A DNA stretch of 51,952 nt from Neptunitalea chrysea (GTDB lineage: Bacteria > Bacteroidota > Bacteroidia > Flavobacteriales > Flavobacteriaceae). Positions 9,029 to 17,091 of the stretch are shown in pieces (within the stretch, counting starts at the first letter, position 1; each line of letters starts with the position of its first letter). The notes below the pieces were generated by a model. The model saw only the letters and a list, made by a program, of their open reading frames with translations, was not told where the DNA came from and ran no database searches. Both the position numbers and the translations under genes were made by a program. The stretch covers positions 1 through 51,952 of the forward strand of contig NZ_BRVP01000021.1 in the NCBI RefSeq assembly GCF_027924145.1, in the 5' to 3' direction.

Positions 9029-10501
9029 TTAGAAATTATAATTTAACAATTCTATATTAAAGGAAGAACCTTCCGGTAGCAAACTAAAATTACTTGAGTT
9101 CCCTCCTACTTTTTCCCAAAAAACAGCGATACTATCGCTTGAATTTAACTGCACAAATTTGTTAATTGTAATAGTTACAATATCACTATTACTATCTAAA
9201 GAAACATACGCTGACGAAGCTGGTACAATATTGGATGCATTACCATTGGTTGCTAAATACATTTTTAAATCAATACTATTACCGGTACCTTTTTCAATCG
9301 AAATGGTAAAAGTTACCCTATACAAACCTGTAACACTAGTAGTTAAAGTACTTGTTGAAGCACTCACACTATTCTCATAATTATCGGAACCAAACGTTAG
9401 TGTCTGTGCACTACCACTCCAGCTAAAATTTTGTGCTGATGCAGAACTACTGTAGATTTCTCCAAATACAGCAGAGCTAATTTCCAAGTCATTTACATCA
9501 GACCAACTAGCATTACCATTAGCGTCGGAAACCAAAACATATCCATCAGACTCATTACCATCTACATACTGTAATGTACCTTCTAAGTCTAAACTTGCAG
9601 AAGGATTAGTAGTACCAATACCCACCTTAGTACGATACCAAGCATTAGAAGAAGTATTCCCCAAAATAATGGTATTAGGATTGTTTGCAACAGCCTGATA
9701 ACCTAAGGCAACTGCATTATCACCAGTAACTTGAGAATCATATCCTAACGCCATAGAATTTAAACCAGAAACAACATTCTGATTACCTATTGCTACAGCA
9801 TTATTATTAGATGCTGTACTTGATACTCCAGCTACTACCGATCTATACCCAGAGGCTGTTGAACTGCTACCAAAAGCATAAGACTCTGTATTTGAAGCTA
9901 TAGCTGACGTACCTAATGCCATAGATTTTGATCCCGAAGCTTTTGCTGTAGTCCCAAAAGCATAGGCATTTTGTTCACCACTTGCATCTGCTTGTTCACC
10001 TATAGCAAACGAATGATAGCTACTACTAATAACTGCACTTCTTCCTAAAGCTACACTCCCATTAGGATGAAACTGAGCCATGGTAACACTGTTTGCTTTA
10101 AAATTTAGTTGGGTATAATTGGTAGTTCCTAAAAATTCAGTACCTGAAATACTATTACCTGTTAATGCCCAACCACTACCTGAAGATGACGAATCACTTG
10201 TATTTAATACTCTAAGCCACGAACCGTCTTTCCAATACACCAACCCCGGAGTAATAGTTGCCGTAGTAGCTGTATTAAAAACCATTAAATAATCTGCTGG
10301 TGATGGAATGGTAGTCACATCTGTAGCAGAAGTTAAAGTTACTCTTGGTATGAGTAATCCTGCATTTTCATTATAAATTTCCAATGCTGAAGACCCATTA
10401 GGATCTGTAGTTCCGATGCCTACCTGTGCAAAAATGTAGGACGAAAAAAACAATAATAATAAAAATGCAAAGACATTTTTATGTTGTGAATAGGGTCTCA
10501 T
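9029..10501 (-). CDS. Secreted modular fibre protein with YadA-like head repeats
   Basis: Predicted exported surface or fibre protein, 490 residues, with four modules. (1) Signal peptide, about 1-25, ending SSYIFAQ. (2) VGIGTTDP module, about 27-90. (3) About nine tandem 14-15-residue repeats at 149-283 of the form (A/V)xG..s.ASg..s..., which is the left-handed beta-roll repeat of trimeric YadA-type adhesin heads. (4) A second VGIGTTNP motif at 293-300 leads to a C-terminal beta-rich region (345-490) resembling a C1q/TNF-like jelly roll. There is no YadA membrane anchor and no obvious T9SS C-terminal signal, so the secretion route is unclear. Last gene of the minus-strand cluster. Trimerisation is inferred from the repeat type. 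Confidence 0.75.
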   Translation of the reverse strand: MRPYSQHKNVFAFLLLLFFSSYIFAQVGIGTTDPNGSSALEIYNENAGLLIPRVTLTSATDVTTIPSPADYLMVFNTATTATITPGLVYWKDGSWLRVLNTSDSSSSGSGWALTGNSISGTEFLGTTNYTQLNFKANSVTMAQFHPNGSVALGRSAVISSSYHSFAIGEQADASGEQNAYAFGTTAKASGSKSMALGTSAIASNTESYAFGSSSTASGYRSVVAGVSSTASNNNAVAIGNQNVVSGLNSMALGYDSQVTGDNAVALGYQAVANNPNTIILGNTSSNAWYRTKVGIGTTNPSASLDLEGTLQYVDGNESDGYVLVSDANGNASWSDVNDLEISSAVFGEIYSSSASAQNFSWSGSAQTLTFGSDNYENSVSASTSTLTTSVTGLYRVTFTISIEKGTGNSIDLKMYLATNGNASNIVPASSAYVSLDSNSDIVTITINKFVQLNSSDSIAVFWEKVGGNSSNFSLLPEGSSFNIELLNYNF

Positions 10502-10655
10502 TTTTTATACTTTTTTTATAAAGTAAAAAAAATAAAATGAAAAATATCATTTATACGACTAAGAACTTATATTAATCGATAAAGAGATAATATTAATAAT
10601 TAAAAAATGATTTTCTTATAAAAAAAAGTCTAAAAACTTATGAAATTCATAATTC

Positions 10656-12419
10656 TCATGATCCCTTTAAAAAAGATCGTATATGCCTATTCACTGGAAT
10701 ACAGTTAATTATAGTTTCTGGCCATGTACCATCGGCATTTGCACATTGATCATAATCGGTTACCACCACACAGCTAGGGCAACTTCCAAAAACAACATCA
10801 GATCCAAAGGTAACACTCGTCCATTGACCAAACATTCCTGGATAAGAAGTATCATCAACTGTTGCCGGAGTCGTTGTTACAAAATTTAAATTGCCCACCG
10901 CAAAACCACTTTGGTTACTTTGACTTCCCGGCCACATAAAACGGCCATACGCTGTTGAAGTAGAATGTGCTGGCTGATATGTTGATTCAGGACCACTAAA
11001 TCGAATAGAAGTATTTGGGGCATTACTAAAGGTTACCTCTCCTTCATTGTAAAAAATCCCATTAGATCCCATAACAATATTACTAATAAGCATTTCACTG
11101 TAATTTTCTATGGAAGAAGTTGTTAATGAAAAACCTATACTACCATTTGGTACGTTGTAGGTACCTGTATTAATAATTTTACCGTTAAGATCAAACCAAT
11201 TTTCCATATTCAATGTCCCACAATTTGAAAAAATACTTTCAGAAGTATCGCTGTAATTAGATTCTAACGTCATATCCCCTTCATTTTTCATATGTAATGT
11301 AGGGTCGTTAGAGTATAATCCATCGGCATGAAAAGTTCCATAGTTTTCAAATTTATTGGGGCCATTTGTACCATATGTCAAGTGATTATTCATGGTTAAT
11401 GTTGCTCCAGAATAATTGATAAACTCCAACAAGCAATCTTCACTACTCATTTGACCTCCAACATCAATAACTCCCATATTATACAAATAGTTACTCAATC
11501 CACTCTCTCCCCAGTTAAAATTACCTGTAGTGGTTACTTCACCAGAATTTGTCATATTCAAAGTAGCTCCATTGTCTAATTGAATCTCACCGGATATGGC
11601 AATTTCGCCATTATTTAAAAAGGTACTACTAGCAGAATCTAAATGTATATGAGAACTTAAAAGCCATTTCGAGTCTGTATTATTTGTCATATTAAAAGTA
11701 GTAACACCTGTTTTTAATGTGAACAAAGAAGTATTAATGACACTTGTATTTATAAAATTAAACGTAGATGCGTTTTTTACAGTAAAATTACCTGTAGTAA
11801 AGCTACCATTATTTGTGATATCTATAGTACCCGATCCGTTTAAAGTAACATTACTCAAATTAATGTTCCCATTATTCACTATGGATAAACTATTATAATT
11901 TGGCAAGTAAATATTGTTTGCATCTATGGTGCCACTATTTAAAATATCTATACTTCCCGTAGAATTGATTGTAACTCCATTGTGATCAAATGTTCCTCCA
12001 TTTTCAACAGTTAATGCAAAATCAGTTCCGTTAATAGTTAAACCGCTGTAAAGTGGTTGCATGGTACCTCCATTTTCAATAGTTACATCAAAACTAGCCG
12101 GTACGATAGTGGGCACTATTAAAGTAGCATTCTGTCCTACTTTAATAGTTACATGAGCATTGGCACTCGTATTAATAATTTGACTTGTTTTAAAAGTAGC
12201 GCCATTTGCCAAACATAAAGTTACATTATCTTGAAAGGTACTACCCGTCCATTGAATAGTAAAATTACCAGTAATACAATAGGTCGTATTAGCAAGAAAA
12301 GTATATGAAGAAGCACTATCAGAAGCATTTAATGATACAACACCTGTACCACAATCACATTGAGCACGACTTATACTAACCGTTAATAGAATAAATATAA
12401 TGGGTAAAATATTTTTCAT
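10656..12419 (-). CDS. Large secreted beta-repeat protein (cassette copy 2)
   Basis: Exported protein of 587 residues with unknown function. Signal peptide (MKNILPIIFILLTVSISRAQ), then a Cys-containing cap (QCDCGTG ... TTYCITGN ... LCLANG). Many degenerate rungs of about 20 residues follow, rich in Asn, Thr, Ser and Gly (for example NNGEIAISGEIQLDNGATL), which suggest a right-handed beta-helix. The C-terminus has a Cys cluster (CPSC, YDQCANADGTWPE, INCIP) and ends NRHIRSFLKGS. It is paralogous to the product at 13197-14630; both share FENYG, LHMKNEG, IFSNCGTL-like and the same tail. It starts 18 bases behind the short VGIGTT gene. No enzymatic motif and no recognised sorting domain. Confidence 0.75.
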   Translation of the reverse strand: MKNILPIIFILLTVSISRAQCDCGTGVVSLNASDSASSYTFLANTTYCITGNFTIQWTGSTFQDNVTLCLANGATFKTSQIINTSANAHVTIKVGQNATLIVPTIVPASFDVTIENGGTMQPLYSGLTINGTDFALTVENGGTFDHNGVTINSTGSIDILNSGTIDANNIYLPNYNSLSIVNNGNINLSNVTLNGSGTIDITNNGSFTTGNFTVKNASTFNFINTSVINTSLFTLKTGVTTFNMTNNTDSKWLLSSHIHLDSASSTFLNNGEIAISGEIQLDNGATLNMTNSGEVTTTGNFNWGESGLSNYLYNMGVIDVGGQMSSEDCLLEFINYSGATLTMNNHLTYGTNGPNKFENYGTFHADGLYSNDPTLHMKNEGDMTLESNYSDTSESIFSNCGTLNMENWFDLNGKIINTGTYNVPNGSIGFSLTTSSIENYSEMLISNIVMGSNGIFYNEGEVTFSNAPNTSIRFSGPESTYQPAHSTSTAYGRFMWPGSQSNQSGFAVGNLNFVTTTPATVDDTSYPGMFGQWTSVTFGSDVVFGSCPSCVVVTDYDQCANADGTWPETIINCIPVNRHIRSFLKGS

Positions 12420-12437
12420 AAAAAAAAGATTGGGCGA

Positions 12438-13028
12438 CTACTTAATTACTAAAACCACATTAATAAAAGAACACTCTGAAGCACTATCAATAACATCATA
12501 GGTCATTACACCATTAGCATCAATAGAAAGGTTTTCCAAAACAGAAGTATCATATGCTGTTACATAGTATTCTAATTCTGTAGCTCCAAAATAAGGAATA
12601 CTACCGCTTGCCCCTGAACTAGACACTAAAGGTGAAGAAAACTGAGATTTATATTCGTTATATAAATCTACCGTTCTACCAGTTCCTGTAGAAGACACAT
12701 CGATGTTCATACTTGGTAAATAGAAAAAACGAGTTGCCGCTTGAGTTAAACAAACCCAATCAGGACTACTAGCTGTGCCTACATTCTGACTTAAACAACT
12801 ATTATCTGTATCATATACCAGTAACCCCGTTGCAGGAGAAGAAATATTTAATTTCTCATTATTCGTCATTCTTGGGACTAGAAGTCCTGAATCAATACTT
12901 GTAATGTCTAAAGCCGCAGAAGTATCAGGATTGGTGGTTCCAATTCCTACTTGACCGAATGTATAGGTTGAAATTATAAAAAAGGAAAAAACAGTAAATA
13001 CTACTCTTAATGATAATTGGGGTTTCAT
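12438..13028 (-). CDS. Short secreted VGIGTT-motif protein (cassette copy 2)
   Basis: Exported protein of about 196 residues and unknown function. An in-frame ATG exists at 13071-13073, but the ATG at 13026-13028 directly precedes a hydrophobic signal peptide ending TYTFGQ, so I chose it. A VGIGTTNP module with ALDIT and GLLVPRM follows, then FFYLPSMNIDV, a middle segment, and a C-terminal beta-rich end FINVVLVIK. From the RMTNNEKL segment to the stop it is identical in protein sequence to the product of 14656-15234. The C-terminal half is a type I remember as frequent in secreted Flavobacteriaceae proteins, but I know of no assigned function. It begins the second cassette. Confidence 0.75.
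   Translation of the reverse strand: MKPQLSLRVVFTVFSFFIISTYTFGQVGIGTTNPDTSAALDITSIDSGLLVPRMTNNEKLNISSPATGLLVYDTDNSCLSQNVGTASSPDWVCLTQAATRFFYLPSMNIDVSSTGTGRTVDLYNEYKSQFSSPLVSSSGASGSIPYFGATELEYYVTAYDTSVLENLSIDANGVMTYDVIDSASECSFINVVLVIK
12502..12869 (-). repeat. Near-identical 368-bp repeat, copy 2
   Basis: Matches 14720-15087 with one mismatch found by eye (12606 G versus 14824 A). It covers the C-terminal two thirds of the short VGIGTT gene. Flanking positions diverge at once on both sides. Confidence 0.93.
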
Positions 13029-13137
13029 AAGTTGTAAATTTTTAGAATCGCCGAAACTATAAAATTTACTCATAAGAAACAGCCTATACCGACTAATCGC
13101 CTATAATACTCGATAAAGTAACAACACAAAACAAATA

Positions 13138-13178
13138 AAGTAGTATTTACACAGTGTAAGTAAGGGTAAATACTACTT
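13138..13178. terminator. Perfect 13-bp inverted repeat between cassettes
   Basis: Arms AAGTAGTATTTAC (13138-13150) and GTAAATACTACTT (13166-13178) are perfectly complementary, around a 15-base loop. They lie just after the stop of the first cassette. On the minus strand a T-rich stretch follows. It may be a (partial) terminator or an attenuation/processing element that sets the ratio between cassettes. Confidence 0.55.
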
Positions 13179-13196
13179 AGTATTTTTTAAGAATCT

Positions 13197-14630
13197 CTAA
13201 GACCCTGTAAAAAAAGATCGTATATGTCTATTCAAAGGTAAGCAATCTAACCCTGTTTCTGGCCAAGTACCATCTGCGTTTGCACATTGGTCATAATCGG
13301 TTACAACAGTACAACTAGCACAAGTGCCAAACGTTACTGTGCTATCCATGTCACTAATAGAACCAAAACAACCACTTTGTGTTGAGGCACCATTATTATT
13401 TAAAAAATTCAAATTGCCCTTTAAAATTGCTCCTCCATTAGATGTGCCATGTAGTACAAACTGACCATAATTACTGGATGTAGAATGTGCTGGTTGGTTT
13501 GCAGAGCCGGGTCCATAAAATTTAACATCATATACCGAGCTGCTAGTAAACTCAACATAACCTTCGTTGTAAAAAACACCGCCACCGCCCATGGTAATTC
13601 CTTGTAAAGACATTGTGCTATAATTTTCAATGCTTCCAGTAGATGCAAAAGCTACAGAACTTTGTACAACTGTCATATCACCTGTATTGATTATAGTACC
13701 TTGCAGGTTAGCCCAGTTTTGACTCATATGGAGGGTGCCACAATTAGAGAAAAAACTACCTACAGTATCATCATAGTTGGCGTGAGTACTCATTTCACCT
13801 TCATTCTTCATATGTAGTGTTGGGTCAGTGGAATACAATCCGTTACAACTAAAAACACCATAATTTTCAAACTTATTAGGCCCGTTACTACCATATTTCA
13901 TATTTCCCACCATCACGCATTCACCATCTCCATAGTTATATAACTCTAACTTGGTTGACTGACTATTCATTTCTCCGGTAATATTTATTTTTCCTGAATT
14001 ATTAATAATATTAGAGCCATTATTCGTACCAATATTAAAGTTACCTCCAATATTCATTATTCCAGAATTCGTTAAATTCAACAAACAACCTCCAACCGAT
14101 AAATCATTATAATTCAAGGTAATGCTGCCTTCATTCACAATAACAGCTGTATCTATATCGTCTAAATTAAAATATGTATATGCCATACTACCGCCACTGG
14201 ATATACTTAACTCTAAACTATCACCATTTAAATCTAAACCTTGCCATTGCGAACCATTTTGACCTGTTAATACTCCTCCATTATAAATATTGATAGCAGT
14301 AGTAAAAGGTATAGTATTAGGTGTATAAAGCTTTCCTGAAATATTAAACGTAACCAAGTTAGACGTTAGATTACCTGTAGAAGCCCATCCATTACCACAG
14401 GCTAAAACCGAACCAGAAGGTATACAAATGGTAACATTATCACCAAATGTTACAGTGTAATTAAAAGTAACGGTTCCGTTTATACAATATGTTTTATTTG
14501 GTAAAAAAGTATAATTACCCGCATTATTTGCTGAAGTTAAAACAATATCTGCACCACTACAATCGGTACATTGTGCACGTGCCACAAAAACGGCAAATAA
14601 AATAAACAAAAAGCTTAGAATCTTTTTCAT
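13197..14630 (-). CDS. Large secreted beta-repeat protein (cassette copy 1)
   Basis: Exported protein of about 477 residues, paralogue of the 10656-12419 product but shorter through fewer repeat rungs. ATGs at 14637-14639 and 14628-14630 are both possible; the latter gives a compact signal peptide (MKKILSFLFILFAVFVARAQ). A Cys-bearing cap follows (CTDCSG ... TYCINGT ... ICIPSG), then Asn/Gly/Ser-rich beta rungs, and a C-terminal block CASCTVVTDYDQC, NADGTWPETGLDCLP and NRHIRSFFTGS. The strongest similarity to its paralogue is in the second half and tail. It lies 16-25 bases behind the first short VGIGTT gene. Function unknown; surface scaffold or adhesin is an inference. Confidence 0.75.
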   Translation of the reverse strand: MKKILSFLFILFAVFVARAQCTDCSGADIVLTSANNAGNYTFLPNKTYCINGTVTFNYTVTFGDNVTICIPSGSVLACGNGWASTGNLTSNLVTFNISGKLYTPNTIPFTTAINIYNGGVLTGQNGSQWQGLDLNGDSLELSISSGGSMAYTYFNLDDIDTAVIVNEGSITLNYNDLSVGGCLLNLTNSGIMNIGGNFNIGTNNGSNIINNSGKINITGEMNSQSTKLELYNYGDGECVMVGNMKYGSNGPNKFENYGVFSCNGLYSTDPTLHMKNEGEMSTHANYDDTVGSFFSNCGTLHMSQNWANLQGTIINTGDMTVVQSSVAFASTGSIENYSTMSLQGITMGGGGVFYNEGYVEFTSSSVYDVKFYGPGSANQPAHSTSSNYGQFVLHGTSNGGAILKGNLNFLNNNGASTQSGCFGSISDMDSTVTFGTCASCTVVTDYDQCANADGTWPETGLDCLPLNRHIRSFFTGS

Positions 14631-14655
14631 AATCAACATTGATTTAAGCTCTCAA

Positions 14656-15234
14656 TTATTTAATAACCAATACAACATTAATAAAAGAACACTCAGAGGC
14701 ACTATCAATAACATCATACGTCATTACACCATTAGCATCAATAGAAAGGTTTTCCAAAACAGAAGTATCATATGCTGTTACATAGTATTCTAATTCTGTA
14801 GCTCCAAAATAAGGAATACTACCACTTGCCCCTGAACTAGACACTAAAGGTGAAGAAAACTGAGATTTATATTCGTTATATAAATCTACCGTTCTACCAG
14901 TTCCTGTAGAAGACACATCGATGTTCATACTTGGTAAATAGAAAAAACGAGTTGCCGCTTGAGTTAAACAAACCCAATCAGGACTACTAGCTGTGCCTAC
15001 ATTCTGACTTAAACAACTATTATCTGTATCATATACCAGTAACCCCGTTGCAGGAGAAGAAATATTTAATTTCTCATTATTCGTCATCCTTGGGATTAAT
15101 AATCCAGATGTTGTACTCGTAATATCCAATGCAGATGATGCATCAGGATCTGTTGTTCCTATACCTACCTGAGCAAATCCAACACTCATAAACAACAACG
15201 TAATTAATAGGGGAAATACAAATTTAAATTTCAT
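14656..15234 (-). CDS. Short secreted VGIGTT-motif protein (cassette copy 1)
   Basis: First gene of the minus-strand surface-protein cluster; 192 residues. Signal peptide MKFKFVFPLLITLLFMSVGFAQ is followed by VGIGTTDPDASSALDIT, GLLIPRMTNNEKL, the FFYLPSMNIDV segment and the beta-rich C-terminus ending FINVVLVIK. The C-terminal part is almost identical at DNA level to 12438-13028, while the signal peptide and VGIGTT region differ clearly, the signature of recent gene conversion. A good promoter (TTTG, 21 bases, TACATTTG) lies 30-62 bases upstream. Function unknown. Pairing with the following large beta-repeat protein in both copies suggests that the two products work together. Confidence 0.78.
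   Translation of the reverse strand: MKFKFVFPLLITLLFMSVGFAQVGIGTTDPDASSALDITSTTSGLLIPRMTNNEKLNISSPATGLLVYDTDNSCLSQNVGTASSPDWVCLTQAATRFFYLPSMNIDVSSTGTGRTVDLYNEYKSQFSSPLVSSSGASGSIPYFGATELEYYVTAYDTSVLENLSIDANGVMTYDVIDSASECSFINVVLVIK
14720..15087 (-). repeat. Near-identical 368-bp repeat, copy 1
   Basis: Partner of 12502-12869 at an offset of 2218 bases, in direct orientation. Homologous recombination between the copies would delete or duplicate exactly one two-gene cassette. Confidence 0.93.
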
Positions 15235-15263
15235 AACTTGTTACACATTAGCAATAAACGGTG

Positions 15264-15296
15264 CAAATGTACTTACAAGATTCTCCCATTAACAAA
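15264..15296 (-). promoter_or_regulatory. Promoter of the surface-protein cluster
   Basis: On the minus strand, TTTG (15296-15293), a 21-base spacer and TACATTTG (15271-15264). This fits the Bacteroidota consensus (-33 TTTG/TTG, -7 TAnnTTTG). The start codon at 15234 lies about 25 bases beyond the expected transcription start. Confidence 0.75.
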
Positions 15297-15311
15297 TGTT
15301 GTAAGTATATT

Positions 15312-15338
15312 TCGACAACAGTTGTCTTTTATCGACAA
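15312..15338. promoter_or_regulatory. Candidate operator: palindrome plus direct repeats
   Basis: A perfect 13-base palindrome GACAACAGTTGTC (15314-15326) overlaps the first of two TCGACAA copies (15312-15318 and 15332-15338). The copies start 20 bases apart, about two helical turns. The site lies just upstream of the -33 element of the surface-protein cluster and between divergent genes, so it could also act on nhaC. The binding factor is unknown. Confidence 0.45.
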
Positions 15339-15408
15339 ACGAACCTTTTGTATAATTAAGAACTTTATTGTAACATTACACATCGTATTTTATTAACTAA
15401 TTCTTAAC

Positions 15409-16908
15409 ATGGAAAGCCAAGAAATCAAACCTCAAAATCCTAATAACGAAGAAATTATTACCAACAAAAAACTAAGTTTATTTGCCGCTTTAATTCCCAT
15501 TATTGTTTTGGTAGGAATGCTTGCTTATAATGTACTTGGTGTTTACGGAGACAATGCACTTGGCGGGTCTAATCAATTTGTTCTTTTAATGGGGGCTGCG
15601 GTTGCTGCTATCATTGGTTTTATCCATAAAATAAAGTACGAGGTGATGCTAGAAGAAATTGCCCATAACTTTAAATCAACCGGAGGAGCTATTTTAATCT
15701 TACTTTTTGTTGGAGCATTATCAGGTACTTGGTTAATTAGTGGCATTATACCTTCAATGATTTATTATGGTCTAGATATCTTAAACCCTAAAATATTCTT
15801 ACCTGCCTCTGTTATTATTTGTTCAATTATATCAATCGCTACGGGAAGTAGTTGGACTACCTCTGCTACTGTAGGGATAGCACTTATTGGTATTGGCAAT
15901 GCCTTAGGGATACCTATTGGCATGACTGCAGGAGCGGTAATATCAGGTGCCTATTTTGGAGATAAAATATCGCCTCTTAGTGACACCACCAACCTAGCGC
16001 CAGCAATGGCCGGAACCGACTTATTTACACATATAAGATACATGCTTATAACCACTGTACCCAGTATTGTGTTAACCCTTATTATATTTACTATAATAGG
16101 CTTAAATTTAGACACCTCGGGCGCACCAGATATTCATCTTATAAAAAATTCTATCTCTAAATCATTTTATATCACACCTTGGTTATTTTTAGTTCCGGTG
16201 CTTGTTATTTTAATGATTATAAAAAAGACACAACCATTAATTGCCTTATTAATAGGAACGCTACTTGGAGGTCTTTTCGCCCTTATATTCCAACCTGAAA
16301 TAGTAATACATGCAGCAGGAAATGATCTTGAAGGACTAGGAACTTTTTCTCAATATTATAAAGGTGTAATGAATGCCATTACAACTGATGTTGCAATTCC
16401 AACAACAGACGAAAGTTTAAACGATCTTTTTTCTTCCGGTGGAATGGCTGGAATGCTAAATACCATATGGCTTATTCTTTGTGCTATGTCTTTTGGTGGG
16501 GTAATGGAAGCCATTGGTGCTTTGTCTAAAATAACAGCATCTTTATTAAAGTTATTCAATACGGTATTTGGGTTATTTGCAAGTACTGTTGCCAGTTGTT
16601 TAGCATTAAACGTAACTGCGTCTGACCAATACTTAGCCATTGTAGTACCTGGTAAAATGTTTGCGCAAGCCTATAAGGATAAAGGCTTAGCTCCTGAAAA
16701 CTTAAGTAGAACCTTAGAAGATTCAGGTACCGTAACCTCTGCACTTGTTCCTTGGAATACCTGTGGGGCTTACCAGTCTAAAGTATTATTAGGTGAAGCC
16801 GGATTAACAAGTTATATACCCTATACCTTTTTTAATATTATAAGTCCGTTTATGACCTTGCTATTTGCAGCATTGTCAATTAAAATAAGAATGCTAAAAG
16901 ACAAGTAA
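15409..16908 (+). CDS. nhaC: NhaC-family Na+/H+ antiporter
   Basis: Inner-membrane secondary transporter exchanging Na+ for H+, used for sodium and pH homeostasis. The 499-residue protein has a hydrophilic N-terminal stretch of about 25 residues and then about a dozen hydrophobic segments. NhaC-family features include TGSSWTTSATVGIALIGIG, GAYFGDKISPLSDTTNLAPA and a C-terminal EDSGTVTSALVPWNTCGAY. The SPLSDTTNLAPA and PWNTCGAY segments are conserved ion-path regions in this family. Monocistronic: a strong terminator follows at 16954. Some relatives exchange malate/lactate (MleN), so the substrate is the main uncertainty. Divergent from the surface-protein cluster. Confidence 0.88.
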   Translation: MESQEIKPQNPNNEEIITNKKLSLFAALIPIIVLVGMLAYNVLGVYGDNALGGSNQFVLLMGAAVAAIIGFIHKIKYEVMLEEIAHNFKSTGGAILILLFVGALSGTWLISGIIPSMIYYGLDILNPKIFLPASVIICSIISIATGSSWTTSATVGIALIGIGNALGIPIGMTAGAVISGAYFGDKISPLSDTTNLAPAMAGTDLFTHIRYMLITTVPSIVLTLIIFTIIGLNLDTSGAPDIHLIKNSISKSFYITPWLFLVPVLVILMIIKKTQPLIALLIGTLLGGLFALIFQPEIVIHAAGNDLEGLGTFSQYYKGVMNAITTDVAIPTTDESLNDLFSSGGMAGMLNTIWLILCAMSFGGVMEAIGALSKITASLLKLFNTVFGLFASTVASCLALNVTASDQYLAIVVPGKMFAQAYKDKGLAPENLSRTLEDSGTVTSALVPWNTCGAYQSKVLLGEAGLTSYIPYTFFNIISPFMTLLFAALSIKIRMLKDK

Positions 16909-16953
16909 ATCCGTAGTATTTTACCAAGTTTTGAATTTTAAATATAAAAAATT

Positions 16954-16987
16954 ACCACATCCTTAAATTTTGATGTGGTTTTTTTTT
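16954..16987 (+). terminator. Rho-independent terminator after nhaC
   Basis: ACCACATC / GATGTGGT stem with a 10-base loop and a run of nine T. Confidence 0.88.
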
Positions 16988-17057
16988 ACCATTACCTAAC
17001 CCTATCAACGAATAAGAAATAGTAATTAAAATCTATATTCATACCATATTCTTTACC

Positions 17058-17065
17058 TATTTTTG
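17058..17065 (+). promoter_or_regulatory. -7 element upstream of peroxiredoxin gene
   Basis: TATTTTTG matches TAnnTTTG, about 27 bases before the start codon. I see no clear -33 TTG at the usual distance, so the promoter assignment is partial. Confidence 0.4.
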
Positions 17066-17091
17066 TCTTGTAAAAATTTAAACTTAAAAAT

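Noticed and set aside
9660-10060. CRISPR array or DNA tandem repeat
   Set aside because: The periodicity is at protein level (14-15 residues) with diverged DNA; no constant repeat with unique spacers exists here or elsewhere in the window.
9029-15234. Phage tail-fibre module or prophage remnant
   Set aside because: VGIGTT and YadA-like modules occur in phage fibres, but all five proteins carry signal peptides and no phage structural, lysis or integrase gene is present.
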